Position numbers and translations under genes: made by a program. A stretch of 64,000 nucleotides of DNA from Cololabis saira (lineage: Eukaryota > Chordata > Actinopteri > Beloniformes > Belonidae): positions 2,386,501 to 2,450,500 of the forward strand of contig NC_084599.1 of NCBI RefSeq assembly GCF_033807715.1, in the 5' to 3' direction. The notes beneath the pieces are model-generated. The model saw only the letters and a list, made by a program, of their open reading frames with translations. It made no database searches and was not told where the DNA came from. Shown here in pieces: positions 22,341 through 34,239 of this stretch (position 1 is the first letter of the stretch; each line of letters begins with the position of its first letter).

Positions 22341-22755
22341 GATTTGTCGTTCAAGACTCCTCTCCCTGGCCCTGCCCCTTCTCAACCTTTCCCCGACCCT
22401 GAACCTAACCTGGGGCTTGCTGATTGGACCGGAGCTTCGGGAGCTGCGTGCTGGCCTGCGGTCCCCACCCCCGGTCATCCCGCTGCTGCTTCCACCTGCC
22501 TGCTGTGTGCTGTTGACGCCTTTGGCAGGAGGGTCCCCCCTTATGAGCCTGGTCCTGCTCAAGGTTTCTTCCCTCCTAAAGGGGAGTTTTTCTTGCCACT
22601 GTTTGGTTTAAGGCTTTTCTCCCACTATGGGAGTTTTTACCTGACATTGTTTATGTAATAATTGCTCGGGGGTTTATGTTCTGGGTCTCTGGAAAGCGTC
22701 TGGAGACAACTTTTGTTGTATTTGACGCTATATAAATAAAATTGAATTGAATTGG
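22341..22755 (+). mobile_element. LINE-like 3' tail, (GAATT)n end, copy 1
   Basis: Shared blocks: CTGGTCCTGCTCAAGGTTTC, AGGGGAGTTTTTCTTGCCAC, GACGCTATATAAATAAAATT and a GAATTGAATT 3' end. Other copies lie at 29929-30180 (minus), 57262-57372 (plus), 63896-64000 (minus) and 26826-26900 (minus). The microsatellite-like 3' end suits L2-type LINEs of fish; no reverse transcriptase is attached here. Confidence 0.65.
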
Positions 22756-22888
22756 CTTGAGATGGTTCTGCTCCTTCATTGGAGTCCAGATGTGTGTAAT
22801 TAAACTGATTGGACTTGATTAGGAAAGGCACACACCTGTCAATATAAGACCTTACAGTTTACAGTGCATGTCAGAGCAAATGAGAATC

Positions 22889-23881
22889 ATGAGGTCGAAG
22901 GAACTGCCCAAGGAGCTCAGAGACAGAATTATGGCAAGGCACAGATCTGGCCAAGGTTACAAAATAATTTCTGCAGCGGTCAAGGTTCCTTAGAGCACAG
23001 TGGCCTCCATAATCCTTAAATGGAAGAGATTTGAGACGACCAGAATTCTTCCTGGCCTGGCCGTCCAGACAAACTGAGCAATCGTGCCTTGGTGAGAGAG
23101 GTAAAGAAGAACCCAAAGATCACTGTGGCTGAGCTCCAGAGATGCAGTAGGGAAGTGGGGGAAAGTTCCACGAAGTCAACTATCACCGCAGCCCTCCACC
23201 AGTCAAGGTTTTATGGCAAAGTGGCCCAACGGAAACCTTTCCTCAGTGCAAGACATATGAAAGCCTGTATAGAGTTTGGCAAAAAAACATATGAATGACT
23301 CCCACACTATGAGAAATACGATTATCTGGTCTGATGAGACCAAGATTGAACTTTTTGGTGTTCATTTTAAGCAGTATGTGTGGAGAAAGGCAGGCACTGC
23401 ACATCACCTGCCCAAGACAATCCCAACAGTGAAACGTGGTGGTGACAGCATCATGCTATGGGGCTGTTTTTCATCTGCAGGAACAGGACGACTGGTTGTA
23501 ATTGAAGGAAAGATGAATGCAGCCAAGTACAGAGATATCCTGGCAGAAAACCTCTTCCAGAGTGCCCAGGACCTCAGACCGGGCAGAACGTTCACCTTCC
23601 AACAAGACAATGACCCTGAGCACACAGCTAAAATAACAAAGGAGTGGCTTTGGAACAACTCTGGGACCATTCTTGACTGGCCCAGCCAGAGCCCTGACCT
23701 AAACCCAATTGAGCATCTCTGGAGGGATTTGAAAATGACCTTCACCATCCAAGCTGACAGAACTGGAGATAATCTGCAAGGAAGAAGGGCAGAGGATGCA
23801 GGTGTGAAAATCTTGTTGCATCATTCCAAAGAAGACTCGCTCAAAAGAGTGTTTCTACTCAATACTGAACAAAGGGTCTGA
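22889..23881 (+). pseudogene. Tc1-like transposase, frameshifted
   Basis: The start MRSKELPKELRDRIMARH is the Tc1 helix-turn-helix. A TAG at the expected KSTVA position and two frame changes (before 23089 and before 23276) break the ORF. The catalytic half is well kept: WSDETKIELF holds the first Asp, QQDNDPEHTAK the second and LNPIEHLW the Glu, with 34 residues between the last two (DD34E). GGGDSIMLWGCFSSAG is also present in RGGDSIMLWGCF form. Tc1 transposases cut and paste the element at TA sites. This copy cannot make a full protein. Confidence 0.9.
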
Positions 23882-24041
23882 ATACTTTTTTCTTTTTTGA
23901 TGATTTTGCAAAAATGTCTGTCCATTTGTTTTTTTCTGTAAAGATGGGGTGCTGGGTGTACATTAATGAGAAATAAAATTAACTATTTTGATTTTAGTAA
24001 ATGGCTGCAATGAAACAAAGATGGAAAAGGTAAAGGTGTCT

Positions 24042-24683
24042 GAATACTATGGAGCTAGAACAGTCTCATAATTTGCAAATGCACACACCGTTTCACAAAT
24101 GCACAGGACAAAATTCAAGATTGCACAGACCGATCCGCAAATGCACACACCGTTTCACAAATGCACAGGACAAAATTCAAGAATGCACAGACCGATCCGC
24201 AAATGCACACACCGTTTCACAAATGCACAGGACAAGTTTCACAAATCCACAGAACAACAAAGTTTAAAAAAAACTTATTTGTGGATCGAGTCACGTCAGG
24301 GGAGTCTCAAAAGTCACACGCAAATCCAGCGCAGCTCACAGACAAAAAAAACGTTTGTAAATCAGGTTATATTTGTGTGTACATCAAAAATACATTTGTA
24401 TATCTTTTCCTATGCACTTGTGAATTGTTCTGTGCATTTGTGAAACTTGTCCTGTGCATTTGTGAAACGGTGTGTGCATTTGCGGATCGGTGTGTGCATT
24501 TGTGAATTTTGTCCTGTGCATTTGCGAATCGGTGTGTGCATTTGTGAATGTTGTCCTGTGCATTTGTGAAACGGTGTGTGCATTTGCGGATCGGTGTGTG
24601 CATTTGTGAATTTTGTCCTGTGCATTTGTGAAACGGTTTGTGCATTTGCGAATTATGAGACTGTTCTAGCTCCATAGAATACT
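24042..24683. mobile_element. Foldback element inserted in the Tc1 copy
   Basis: The insert (24049-24676) is flanked by GAATACT at 24042-24048 and 24677-24683. Removing it and one flank restores the Tc1 3' end. The ends ATGGAGCTAGAACAGTCTCA and TGAGACTGTTCTAGCTCCAT are exact inverses. Each arm carries direct ~62-bp repeats of CAAATGCACACACCGTTTCA and CAAATGCACAGGACAAAATT, inverted between the arms. A 7-8 bp TSD with long arms suits a Mutator- or hAT-like foldback; the class is uncertain. Confidence 0.8.
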
Positions 24684-24715
24684 TTTTGTACCCACTGTAC
24701 TGTATTGCTGCAGTG

Positions 24716-25395
24716 ATTAACAAATAGTATAATGTAATACACACAAAAAAATCCAAGACCAAGTTCTTTTCTATTTTGCTGTGATAAAATAAATATACTC
24801 TTTCACTGTTTCCATGAGCATTTCTTCCCAGCTCCCCCCCTCCTGCTTGCACAAATCAAATTACGGTGTCAACTTCAAAAATAAAATGAAGCGCTGTTCA
24901 TATGTCTCGTTGTGCACAAACACAAACAGATGTTAATTTGTGTTGCTGCCTGAACACATTTGCCTGCAGGACAAGCTGGTATGGATTACCTCCTTCTGCT
25001 AGGCTGAAGGGAGTGAAGGAGTGGGGGGCATTTCTCTGTGTGGGTGAGGATGTGATTAAACCGTTATTCAAGCCACTCCAGCTTTGTGGACTGAATTCAT
25101 AAATGCTTGTAATTAGGAAAGTGTAAAATATGATTAGATCTTGACAGCTGCCACATGATCAAGTGTTCTGCTGCAGAATGCTCACAAAACCAAATATTTC
25201 ATCAGGAGCATCCCATGCACTGAACTGACAACAAGGAACAATATTTTGCACCCGGTCATTCAATTCATCTATGTGTCCGTCCAATTATACAGTATGTACC
25301 CACTTCCTCTGCTGGAGCTGATCCCAGCTGTCTGTAGATAAGAGGGGGGGGGGGGGGCAGTACTGGAGTTGAGGGGGGATGAGGGGCGATGGCAA
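24716..25395. other. Unannotated DNA
   Basis: No element ends or coding frames are supported. A G-run at 25347-25359 precedes the satellite. Confidence 0.5.
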
Positions 25396-25590
25396 CCCCC
25401 CTGAAATAAAAACGGTCCAAATCATCCCCCCTGAAATAAAAACGGTCCAAATCATCCCCCCTGAAATAAAAACGGTCCAAATCATCCCCCCCTGAAATAA
25501 AAACGGTCCAAATCATCCCCCCTGAAATAAAAACGGTCCAAATCATCCCCCCTGAAATAAAAACGGTCCAAATCACCCCCCCCTGTAAAA
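25396..25590. repeat. 30-bp tandem repeat
   Basis: Six near-perfect units of CTGAAATAAAAACGGTCCAA + ATCATCCCCC (one unit is 31 bp). There are no variable spacers between units. The minus-strand frame reads as a GGMIWTVFIS peptide repeat because 30 is a multiple of three; I see no reason to call it a gene. Confidence 0.9.
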
Positions 25591-26260
25591 CTGCCATCCC
25601 CCCTTTCCATCCCTTATGTCATTTCATCAATGAATGTGGTTTTACTGCTATTTCAACATTTAGAGTCATCACCAGAAAAATAACACCAGAAAAATGTGAC
25701 AATTTTCACCTGTTTCAGGTAAATTTTCACTTGAAATAAGTAGGAAAATCTGCCAGTGGGACAAGATGTATCTTCTTATTACGGTACATCCGGCCCGGGT
25801 TTCAAGTCTGTTGCAGAGCACTTTCCTTTCAATTCAGTTCAGTTCAGTCCAGTTCAATTATTATTCAATTCAATTCAATTATTATTTTTAATTTACTGCT
25901 GTAATCCTGCCATGGGAAATAGTCACTTTGAAGAGTTTCTGGAGTCTGTTATTGCTGTAGCTGTGTGTATTGCTGCTGAACTGAAGAGCGCACAGAGGAT
26001 ACTCATTGTTATGTTCTCTTTTTTTCCATCTTGTACCATCCGTTACCACATTCACGTCTAGCAGCGCCAGGACGGTTTTCAGAACAGAGCTGACCTTCTT
26101 TGTCATGATGGAGAAGATATACAACATTAGGACCTGCGTTTCTTGAACAAGTGCACTTTGCTTTATCCCCCTTCAGTATTTCCTCTCCATACTGTTGTCC
26201 AGGTGAAGACCAAGGTTTATTAACATTGTTTATCTCCTACACTTCTTGTTACGGCATATA
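25591..26260. other. Unannotated DNA with TTCAATTCAATT motif
   Basis: A short run of CAATTCAGTTCAGTT and CAATTCAATT near 25829-25880 looks like the tail of the LINE family at 22.7 kb in reverse. Otherwise nothing is supported. Confidence 0.4.
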
Positions 26261-26627
26261 CAGGACTGTCTCAGAAAATTAGAATATTGTGATAAAGTCC
26301 TTTATTTTCTTTAATGCAAAAATGTCATACATTCTGGATTCATTACAAATCAACTGAAATATTGCAAGCCTTTTATTATTTTAATATTGCTGATCATGGC
26401 TTACAGCTTAAGAAAACTCAAATATCCTATCTCAAAAAATTAGAATATTCTGGGAATCTTAATCTTAAACTGTAAGCCATAATCAGCAATATTAAAATAA
26501 TAAAAGGCTTGCAATATTTCAGTTGATTTGTAATGAATCCAGAATGTATGACATTTTTGTTTTTTTAATTGCATTACAGAAAATAAAGAACTTTATCACA
26601 ATATTCTAATTTTCTGAGACAGTCCTG
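26261..26627. mobile_element. Palindromic MITE
   Basis: The left end CAGGACTGTCTCAGAAAATT and the right end AATTTTCTGAGACAGTCCTG are exact inverses. Pairing continues over most of the 367 bp (for example TGCAAGCCTTTTATTATTTT and AAAATAATAAAAGGCTTGCA). TA precedes the left end, as in Tc1/mariner MITEs, while the right flank is CA. There is no ORF. Confidence 0.8.
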
Positions 26628-26825
26628 CAAACAGTGTTTTGTATGTTTCTGGACCCCCTAAAAAAACTATCGCTTCCCTAGTTTTGTTCATTTCAGGATG
26701 AGGTAATAGTTTTACTCTAGCAGATATGGCAAAGTCCTAAATCTGACCAGGTGTATTTGCTAAATAAGCAGGAAATTAATCTTCACAAAATATAACCAAT
26801 AAGTTGATTCTCCTATTTCAGGTTC

Positions 26826-26900
26826 AAATCAATTCAAATCAATTCCATTTTATTTATACAGCGTCTATTACAACAGAAGTTGTCTCTACGCGCTTTCCAG
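26826..26900 (-). mobile_element. LINE-like 3' tail fragment
   Basis: TCAATTCCATTTTATTTATACAG-like sequence, then GTCTATTACAACAGAAGTTG and CGCTTTCCAGGGACC, matches in reverse the tail at 22.7 kb. Confidence 0.5.
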
Positions 26901-28040
<1,140 letters not shown>

Positions 28041-28477
28041 TTTCTCAGTGCAGGATAGTACATAATGCAGGAATATTACTAGCATACAGGGAAACGTTCA
28101 CCCCAGAGTGAGGGATGAAAACAGAAAAAAATGAACTGATGGGCAGAAAGTGAGACATTTTAGTGTGAGAGCAAGGGAACAGAGAAGGAGACGTGTGACA
28201 GGTGGATCACATCAAAGAAAACGATATGCTGAGAGAGGAAAACCAAATGAGGAATTGGGGAGGAAAGGCATTTTAGAAATACATGATCTGTACATGATGT
28301 GAAGTCAGAGATAGCTAATGACACATGCATCTTTCTCGATGGATAATTAAATCAAGACAGAAGTCCAAAAACGGGCAGCAGGAGTCAAAAATTAATGAAG
28401 CCACATAGAAAAGAAGCTTCACAGTAGCATGCAATATAATTGTTTGGTTAAAGATTGTTGTACCATACTATCTGATA

Positions 28478-28735
28478 ATGGTAAATGGCTTGCACTTATA
28501 TAGTGCTTTCCAGCAGTACTCCTATAGCCCCAAAGTCCTTTACACTGCAGACATTCACCCACACGCACTCACACACCGGTTGTCTGCAGAGCTGCCATAT
28601 AACAGCGCTCGCCTGACAACCGGGGATTCAATGTGTTGCCCAAGGACACTTTGGTGGAAGCAGAAGGAACTAGGGCTTGAACCACTGACCCTCAGGTTCA
28701 TGGGCAAACACTCTACCGATTGAGCCACCTACCCA
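28478..28735 (-). mobile_element. tRNA-derived SINE
   Basis: Read on the minus strand, the head near 28735 has an RNA polymerase III A box (TGGCTCAATCGG, 28716-28727) and a B box (GGTTCAAGCCC, 28673-28683) spaced as in a tRNA. The body follows and ends in a tail with AGCACTATATAAGTGCAAGC. The head is a diverged tRNA copy and not a functional tRNA, because no acceptor stem closes it. Confidence 0.7.
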
Positions 28736-29928
28736 CAATAATAATACTATTCCAAAATTAACACAACATGCTGTTCCCTCCCATTATTTTAATGCTGATT
28801 CTCTTTCAACCCTGGCCTAAAGACTGCATTGACACAGTTCAAGAACCTTGTGAACAATCTTAGTGGAAATCTACACCACCAGATGACAGAATCCTTGTCA
28901 CATGCAGTTCCAGAAAGTAGGTATTGTAACTATTGACTTAGATGCAAGCAGGATTCATTATGTTGCACTGTTGCATCATATTCTGTAACATCAGGACTCA
29001 TTGTAATAATGCTTTCTATTCTGTCCTGTGCTACAGCAGGGAGTACAAGAATGGTCATACTGAAGCCATGCAGGTAAACAACACGGCTGCTTTTAATTTA
29101 ATCAAAGCAGAATAAATGATTATGTCTGTGAGGTCTAAGGATATCAACAATTTGTGGACACCTGTAAGTCTACCAGTCTTCTCTGTGTCTCAGTGTTTCA
29201 AAACTTTCACCATCAGAATCGGAATCAGAATCAGCTTTAATGACAAAGTTTGAACATGTCAGACAGGGAATTTGACTTTGGTAAACACCATTGGTAGCAT
29301 TGTTGTTCTACGGCACCATTTTTCCAAAAGATGATGACACTGGGGTGGAGGAGGGAAAAAAGGCATCTTCACACCGTGTATACACAGTGTCAAGGTGCAA
29401 AAAACACCTCAGCACAGAAAAGCAACATATTCATAACAACATAATGACGAAGATTTGCATGTGGGTGTAGGGTTGGGTGAGTGGGGGAGGGGGGGCAGGG
29501 GGGATCCCGGCACGGTACATCCAAGTGAATGCCGCAGCCTTCATGGTGCTCCAACTTGGTGACTGTGTTGGGGGGGCTGATAAGAGGGGGGGCCGGGGAA
29601 GGCGTTGAGATGAGGGAGGTGTGGCTATCAGCAAGTGAGTGTGAGCGGTAAGTCTGTGAACTTTGCCCCAGAGCTGTTCCTCAGCCATTGTCCTTGATAT
29701 TATCAGACGTCCCGGTACAGTTCTGATACAGGTCCACATATGTCCTGGGAAGGGGAGGGCTAGTGGGGGGAGAGTGTCTTGTTTTCATTCCTCCAGGGAG
29801 ATTGTTACTGGAGCAGCCTGCCAAGCCGCCCTATCAAGGTCAGGTTGTAGAATCAACAATTTCATTTAGGTCAAGCAGACCCAGTCATTTTCCGTCTCTC
29901 TTAAGTCTCTGGTTCATCAATGGTTCAA
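28736..29928. other. Unannotated DNA with a short LINE-tail piece
   Basis: Near 29211-29265 there is GAATCGGAATCAGAATCAGC followed by TTTAATGACAAAG, which resembles the end of a fish LINE in reverse. G-rich runs at 29480-29600 include GGGGGAGGGGGGGCAGGGGG. No gene is supported. Confidence 0.45.
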
Positions 29929-30180
29929 TTTTTTCAATTCAATTTTATTTATATAGCGTCTAATACAACAGAGTTGTCTCTAGACGCTTTACAGAGACCC
30001 ATACCCAGAACATGACCCCCGAGCAGTTATTACATAAACAATGGCAGGTAAAAACTCCCCTAGTGGGAGAAAAACCTTAAGCCAAACAGTGGCAAGGAAA
30101 AACTCCCCTTTAGGAGGGAAGAAACCTTGAGCAGGACCAGGCTCATAAGGGGGGACCCTCCTGCCGGTGACTCCAAACAG
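29929..30180 (-). mobile_element. LINE-like 3' tail, copy 2, downstream of the 257-codon ORF
   Basis: In reverse it carries the same blocks as copy 1 (CTGGTCCTGCTCAAGGTTTC, GGGGAGTTTTTCCTTGCCAC, GACGCTATATAAATAAAATT). The ORF at 30060-30833 runs into it without a break and stops inside it. Confidence 0.65.
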
Positions 30181-30833
30181 ATGAATTTGTGGTCAATTCC
30201 CACCAAGCCGAGGTTCCAACTTCTCCAAGGTCTTTTCCATCCTACAAATGAGCTCAAAAACCCAGCTAGTCTGTGATTCTGTTCAAGAATCGCATCCAGC
30301 TTACGATTTTGCTCCCCCAGTGTTTGAATCCGAGTGTTGGTCGCACAGCTTATCCCTTCAGCCATGTCAGGCAGCTCTGAAACGGCCAGAATAGCTGTTG
30401 ACGAATTTCCAATTTGATGATATGCCAGGTAACCGCCAGCTCCAAAAAGCAGAAATCCTGTTTTCATTAATCCAATTATGTAGGCATCTTCAACATCCTC
30501 GACTGACAGAATGGACAGACACACGATCCTCCACATCTTCCAGGGGTCCATCATGTATGCAGCACCAAACGTCCTGTCGGGGCACGAGGGATCCCCTTTG
30601 CCCTGTCTTCTCGTCGAGAAAATGTGGTCAATTGCACTGAGAGACCAGCCAACCAATTCCATGATTATAGAAAGTTCCGGAGGATGTGAAAAGAGAGGCT
30701 CCAAGAGTGACAAGACAGAGAGCAGCAGCAGGGCAGATAGGGAGGGAGCGGGAGCACAAAAGCGTTCGCCTTCACCGAGAGCAGGAAGAAGAGACATGAT
30801 GTTGCTGTACGGCCGCCTGTCGCCTGCAGTCAT
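30060..30833 (-). CDS. Unrecognised 257-codon ORF with membrane segment and coiled coil
   Basis: A minus-strand ORF with unbiased composition that is not built from a simple repeat. Met13 at 30797 has a better start context (A at -3) than Met1. From Met13 there is a hydrophobic stretch (SLSALLLLSVLSLLEPLF) that could be a signal or membrane segment, then SVEDVEDAYIIGLMKTGFLL and FGAGGYLAYHQIG, a likely membrane helix. A heptad-like region follows (TRIQTLGEQNRKLDAILEQN). The last ~35 codons are the translated LINE-like tail found at other loci, so the natural end is blurred. I do not recognise the family. It may be the coding part of a repeat that uses this tail, or a retrocopied host sequence. 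No splice context was seen. Confidence 0.4.
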   Translation of the reverse strand: MTAGDRRPYSNIMSLLPALGEGERFCAPAPSLSALLLLSVLSLLEPLFSHPPELSIIMELVGWSLSAIDHIFSTRRQGKGDPSCPDRTFGAAYMMDPWKMWRIVCLSILSVEDVEDAYIIGLMKTGFLLFGAGGYLAYHQIGNSSTAILAVSELPDMAEGISCATNTRIQTLGEQNRKLDAILEQNHRLAGFLSSFVGWKRPWRSWNLGLVGIDHKFICLESPAGGSPLMSLVLLKVSSLLKGSFSLPLFGLRFFSH

Positions 30834-30998
30834 AAACAGGCTGGCTGGAAATGTCAGCCCACCTCTTGCACCATCTCAGCTCTGCATACATACGTACACG
30901 TGCACTCATACAACACTCTTGTTAGCGGTCAAAATGGCTTTAATGCTACTGCACAACCCGCGATGCCTTCTCTTTCGTCCTGCTACCCAAACACATGT

Positions 30999-31042
30999 TA
31001 ATATACAAAGTATAAATTATTAAATTTATACTTTGTATATTA
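30999..31042. repeat. Perfect 20-bp-arm palindrome
   Basis: The arm TAATATACAAAGTATAAATT (30999-31018) is exactly inverted at 31023-31042 around a 4-nt loop. It is AT-rich and could extrude as a cruciform. No surrounding element was identified. Confidence 0.85.
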
Positions 31043-32076
31043 TAAAAAAGTAAAAGAACATTACCTCCGTTATACCCCATCTATGTAAAGATTCACAAAG
31101 TAAATACCTGCTGTGCTCAGTCACACTCAGGTCCCTCCAAGTCACCTGATTGGTGGCTGCAGTAAAGGTCACCCAGATGGAACACTTTGCTCTTTTCCCT
31201 GTTCTTCTTTTTTTGTCAATTTGGATGAGGCTGAGTAAAGGTTAGGATTGCAGAGCCACATCTTTTTGGCTGTTTAATCACTCCTTTGGTCATTACTGCC
31301 TCTGACTTCCCCAGCAGTTCTCCAGATTTATTGTAATTCTCAGGGCATTGCATCTACAACCATGAAACAAGACGTTTTATCTGACACACACGTGACTGCG
31401 GCTCCTTTAGTTTTAACATTTGCAATATACACAAACACAATTGTTGTTTACATTATACCCAATGATTTGTTTTGCCACACTCCCTGTTACCATATTAACC
31501 GATAACTGTTGAAGTAACGTTTCTGGACACACAAGAGCAGGAGGGAAGAAGAGAGCATTTGCATTTGAGATGATGACATTAAGAAATATGAATTAGTGTA
31601 ATGCTTTTTGTGAAGTACCAACAACTTGTTGCCCTAAGCATGGAGGGGAGATGCAATTAACATGATTATTTTACAAGACAAAGGTGTCAGCTTCAGGGAA
31701 ATGTGATTGAATTATTTGCAATAATCATTTGAACCCAAGGTGATACTGCTTTCCAATACTGCGTTGTTATGTTCCATGTTATGGAGCAGCGGACCGGAGA
31801 GCCTGAGGCTGTTTTTAAAAGCAGGCTCAGGACTGATTTTTAATCTGGTTTTTAACTAGTGTCCAACATTTTATCCAGTTTCAGACATTTCTATCTTAGA
31901 TTTTCTGTTTAGTCCAATTTTTTTTTTTTTTACAATATTCTTACTGTTATTTATTGCTCATATCTTATTTATTTACTTATGTGTCAATTTCTATCACGCC
32001 TAAATGTAATTATTCCCAGTTCTCAACTCCAGTGTTTCCTCAGAGGGAGAGGGGGGGGGGGGTTTGCTGACTCCGG
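31043..32076. other. Unannotated DNA
   Basis: AT-rich sequence with a T-run at 31919-31932 and a G-run at 32050-32062. No supported feature. Confidence 0.5.
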
Positions 32077-33481
32077 TTAAGCTGGGCAGACACTGTGCGA
32101 TATTTTAAATCGTTTGAGACTGCCCCATCTCACACTGCACGACTATATCGCGGAGTTCAAAAGTTTAGAGCCCACGATTTATGGTCTCACACTGTACGAG
32201 CCGATGCTCTGATGTGACCCGTCTGCTCACACTATACGATCATAATCCTCCCGTCGGACCTCTGTGTACTGGAACTCGAGGCCGGTTTGGGGCAGGGGTG
32301 GGCTGTGTCCACCCAAACGTGTGTCCTGCCCACCTGATCAAAGGTTATGGGGATCCTTTGTTTTTTTATAATTTCATTTTTTTATATATATATTAAAACA
32401 ATCCCAAAATATCTGTACCGTTTCTGATTGGGTGGGCACTGCGCATCATTTTTAGACATAACAATGAACGCATACCGCAAAAGTTGTGTCTCGCGGAGGA
32501 ACCCGACGTCCCAGCAAAATGAGAAGAGAAAAAAGAGTTGTTCCGAACAGTACAGCACAATGATAAAAACAAAATCACATTATGGGCGATTTTTATTATT
32601 TCACTTTAGTTTATAATTCATCTTCATTGTGGCATCATATAACACTGTTTTAGTCATTTTTGTGCACTTTTCGGCTCATTATATTGTATTTTTCTACATA
32701 TTTGGGAAGACGAGGTTGCGCCAACATTGTATGACGTCAGGTTTGTTTACATCAGGGGCCGCTGTTATTGGTCCAGCGCGATCACGTGACGCGTTCGAAG
32801 CGCTCCTCGACACAGGCGCCGCTGGAAATAGTCCCGCTATTAAAATAACGATCTTGAAAATACTTCCCAAAAATCAGAGTTCAAACTTTTATCCTATGCT
32901 TAACATAAATAGCTCTTTTTTTTAAAGTGAAAAGAATTTACACGCAGGAGGTGGGAACGAGATGAAACGAAAAGGTGGGTGACCTGACGGCCTACAGCAG
33001 ACAGCGCACACACTGAAGGCTGATTTATGGTTCCGCGTTACACCAACGCAGAGCCTACGGCGCAGGGTACGCGGCGACCCGCACCGTACGTGGAAATGCG
33101 GTCTTTTTTTTGCTATTAAAACATGATTTGTAATGTGAATTTGCAACACTTAAACTACAAATAATAGTTTTTGAGGTAACGTCAGACATTTGCATGCTCT
33201 CTGTGAAAGGATGAGGTAAATCTGGTCGCAGCACGGCTTCAACTGTGCAATTCCTTCACGAGGAGAGACCAGGATTTCAAACATGCTTGATTTTCTTGCG
33301 ACCTCACGATTTGTGATCGGGAGCTCGTCGTGAGGTGTTAATCTCTCGTCGTTACCCCACGTACACTGCACAAGGCACGAGCAACGATTGGGTCAAAATC
33401 GGGCCCGATCAAAAAAAAGTCGCACGACTGGAAAATCGGCTCAAAACGAGCCGATAATCGCACAGTGTATGCCCGGCTTTA
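32077..33481. mobile_element. Terminal-inverted-repeat element with TTA duplication
   Basis: The element (32080-33478) begins AGCTGGGCAGACACTGTGCG and ends CGCACAGTGTATGCCCGGCT, with TTA at 32077-32079 and 33479-33481. A TTA/TAA 3-bp duplication is the PIF/Harbinger signature. There is no transposase. It contains a GC-rich palindrome fragment (33017-33085). Short internal frames are not convincing. Confidence 0.75.
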
Positions 33482-34239
33482 CCGTGACTACGTTTCCATG
33501 TATCAATAGCCCTTTTCTAACCGGAATATTAGCAATAAGCCGGTGGCGCATGTAAACACGAACAACCCCCCAGGAATTTGCTCATATTCCGGTTTTTAAA
33601 AACTGGACTATGACCCCTGGGTTACTCCTTTTCTAAGGATTTCCCCATCAAAAGGAACAGGAATTTGTTTTCTGCACATGTTCTGTTCGCAAGGAATCTT
33701 GGTCTTTTGAGTCCAGGAAGAACTCCATCATTGCGACCCGTTCCCACCAGTCCTAACTGCACCTTCATCCAGAGTCCGGGTGGTCCGGTGGAAACGGGGA
33801 GCATGGATATGGACGGCACAGCTCCGGCTCCATTTGCCATTTCTTCACATTCTCGCCTTCCCTTAATGAAGAAGGCGACGAGGAATAGTGTTCAGTCCTG
33901 GTGGGTCAGTACCAGCACCAAAGCACAAAAGAAGGAGACTTCTAATGGGCTGTTGATTATCCCCCGTGCTGCTGTTATTATGGGCATGCCAAGTAGTGGC
34001 ATGACCATATTACAATCGTCCAGAATGGCCCAAAGGGCAATGTTGCTAGCATTTTGCTAACAAGCTAAAGTCGCAAAAGTCTCACGTCACACCAGCGGGT
34101 GTACAGCATGACTCCGCTCTGATGTGGAAAAAAAAATTCCCCCCAAAAAAAAAACACGCCCGAAAAAATGAGGAAAAACATGAAAATGAAGGCGATATAT
34201 TAGTATACAGAAAAGGTTTCCCTTTTCTTATTATTATTC

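Larger units (their letters stand above)
22756..24715 (+). mobile_element. Tc1-like transposon, degenerate
   Basis: A Tc1-family element with a dead transposase (22889-23881). The 3' part ends near the string TTTTTGTACCCACTGTAC, the usual terminal block. The matching left terminal repeat is not seen: LINE-tail sequence runs up to about 22755, so the 5' end is lost or overwritten. A 628-bp foldback element is inserted at 24049-24676. Confidence 0.8.

Noticed and set aside
25265..25597. Possible CRISPR-like array
   Set aside because: Units of 30 bp are head to tail with no unique spacers, and the genome is eukaryotic. The same holds for the arrays at 10.4 and 15.3 kb.
28673..28727. tRNA gene
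   Set aside because: A and B boxes are present but there is no acceptor stem, and the sequence continues into a SINE body.
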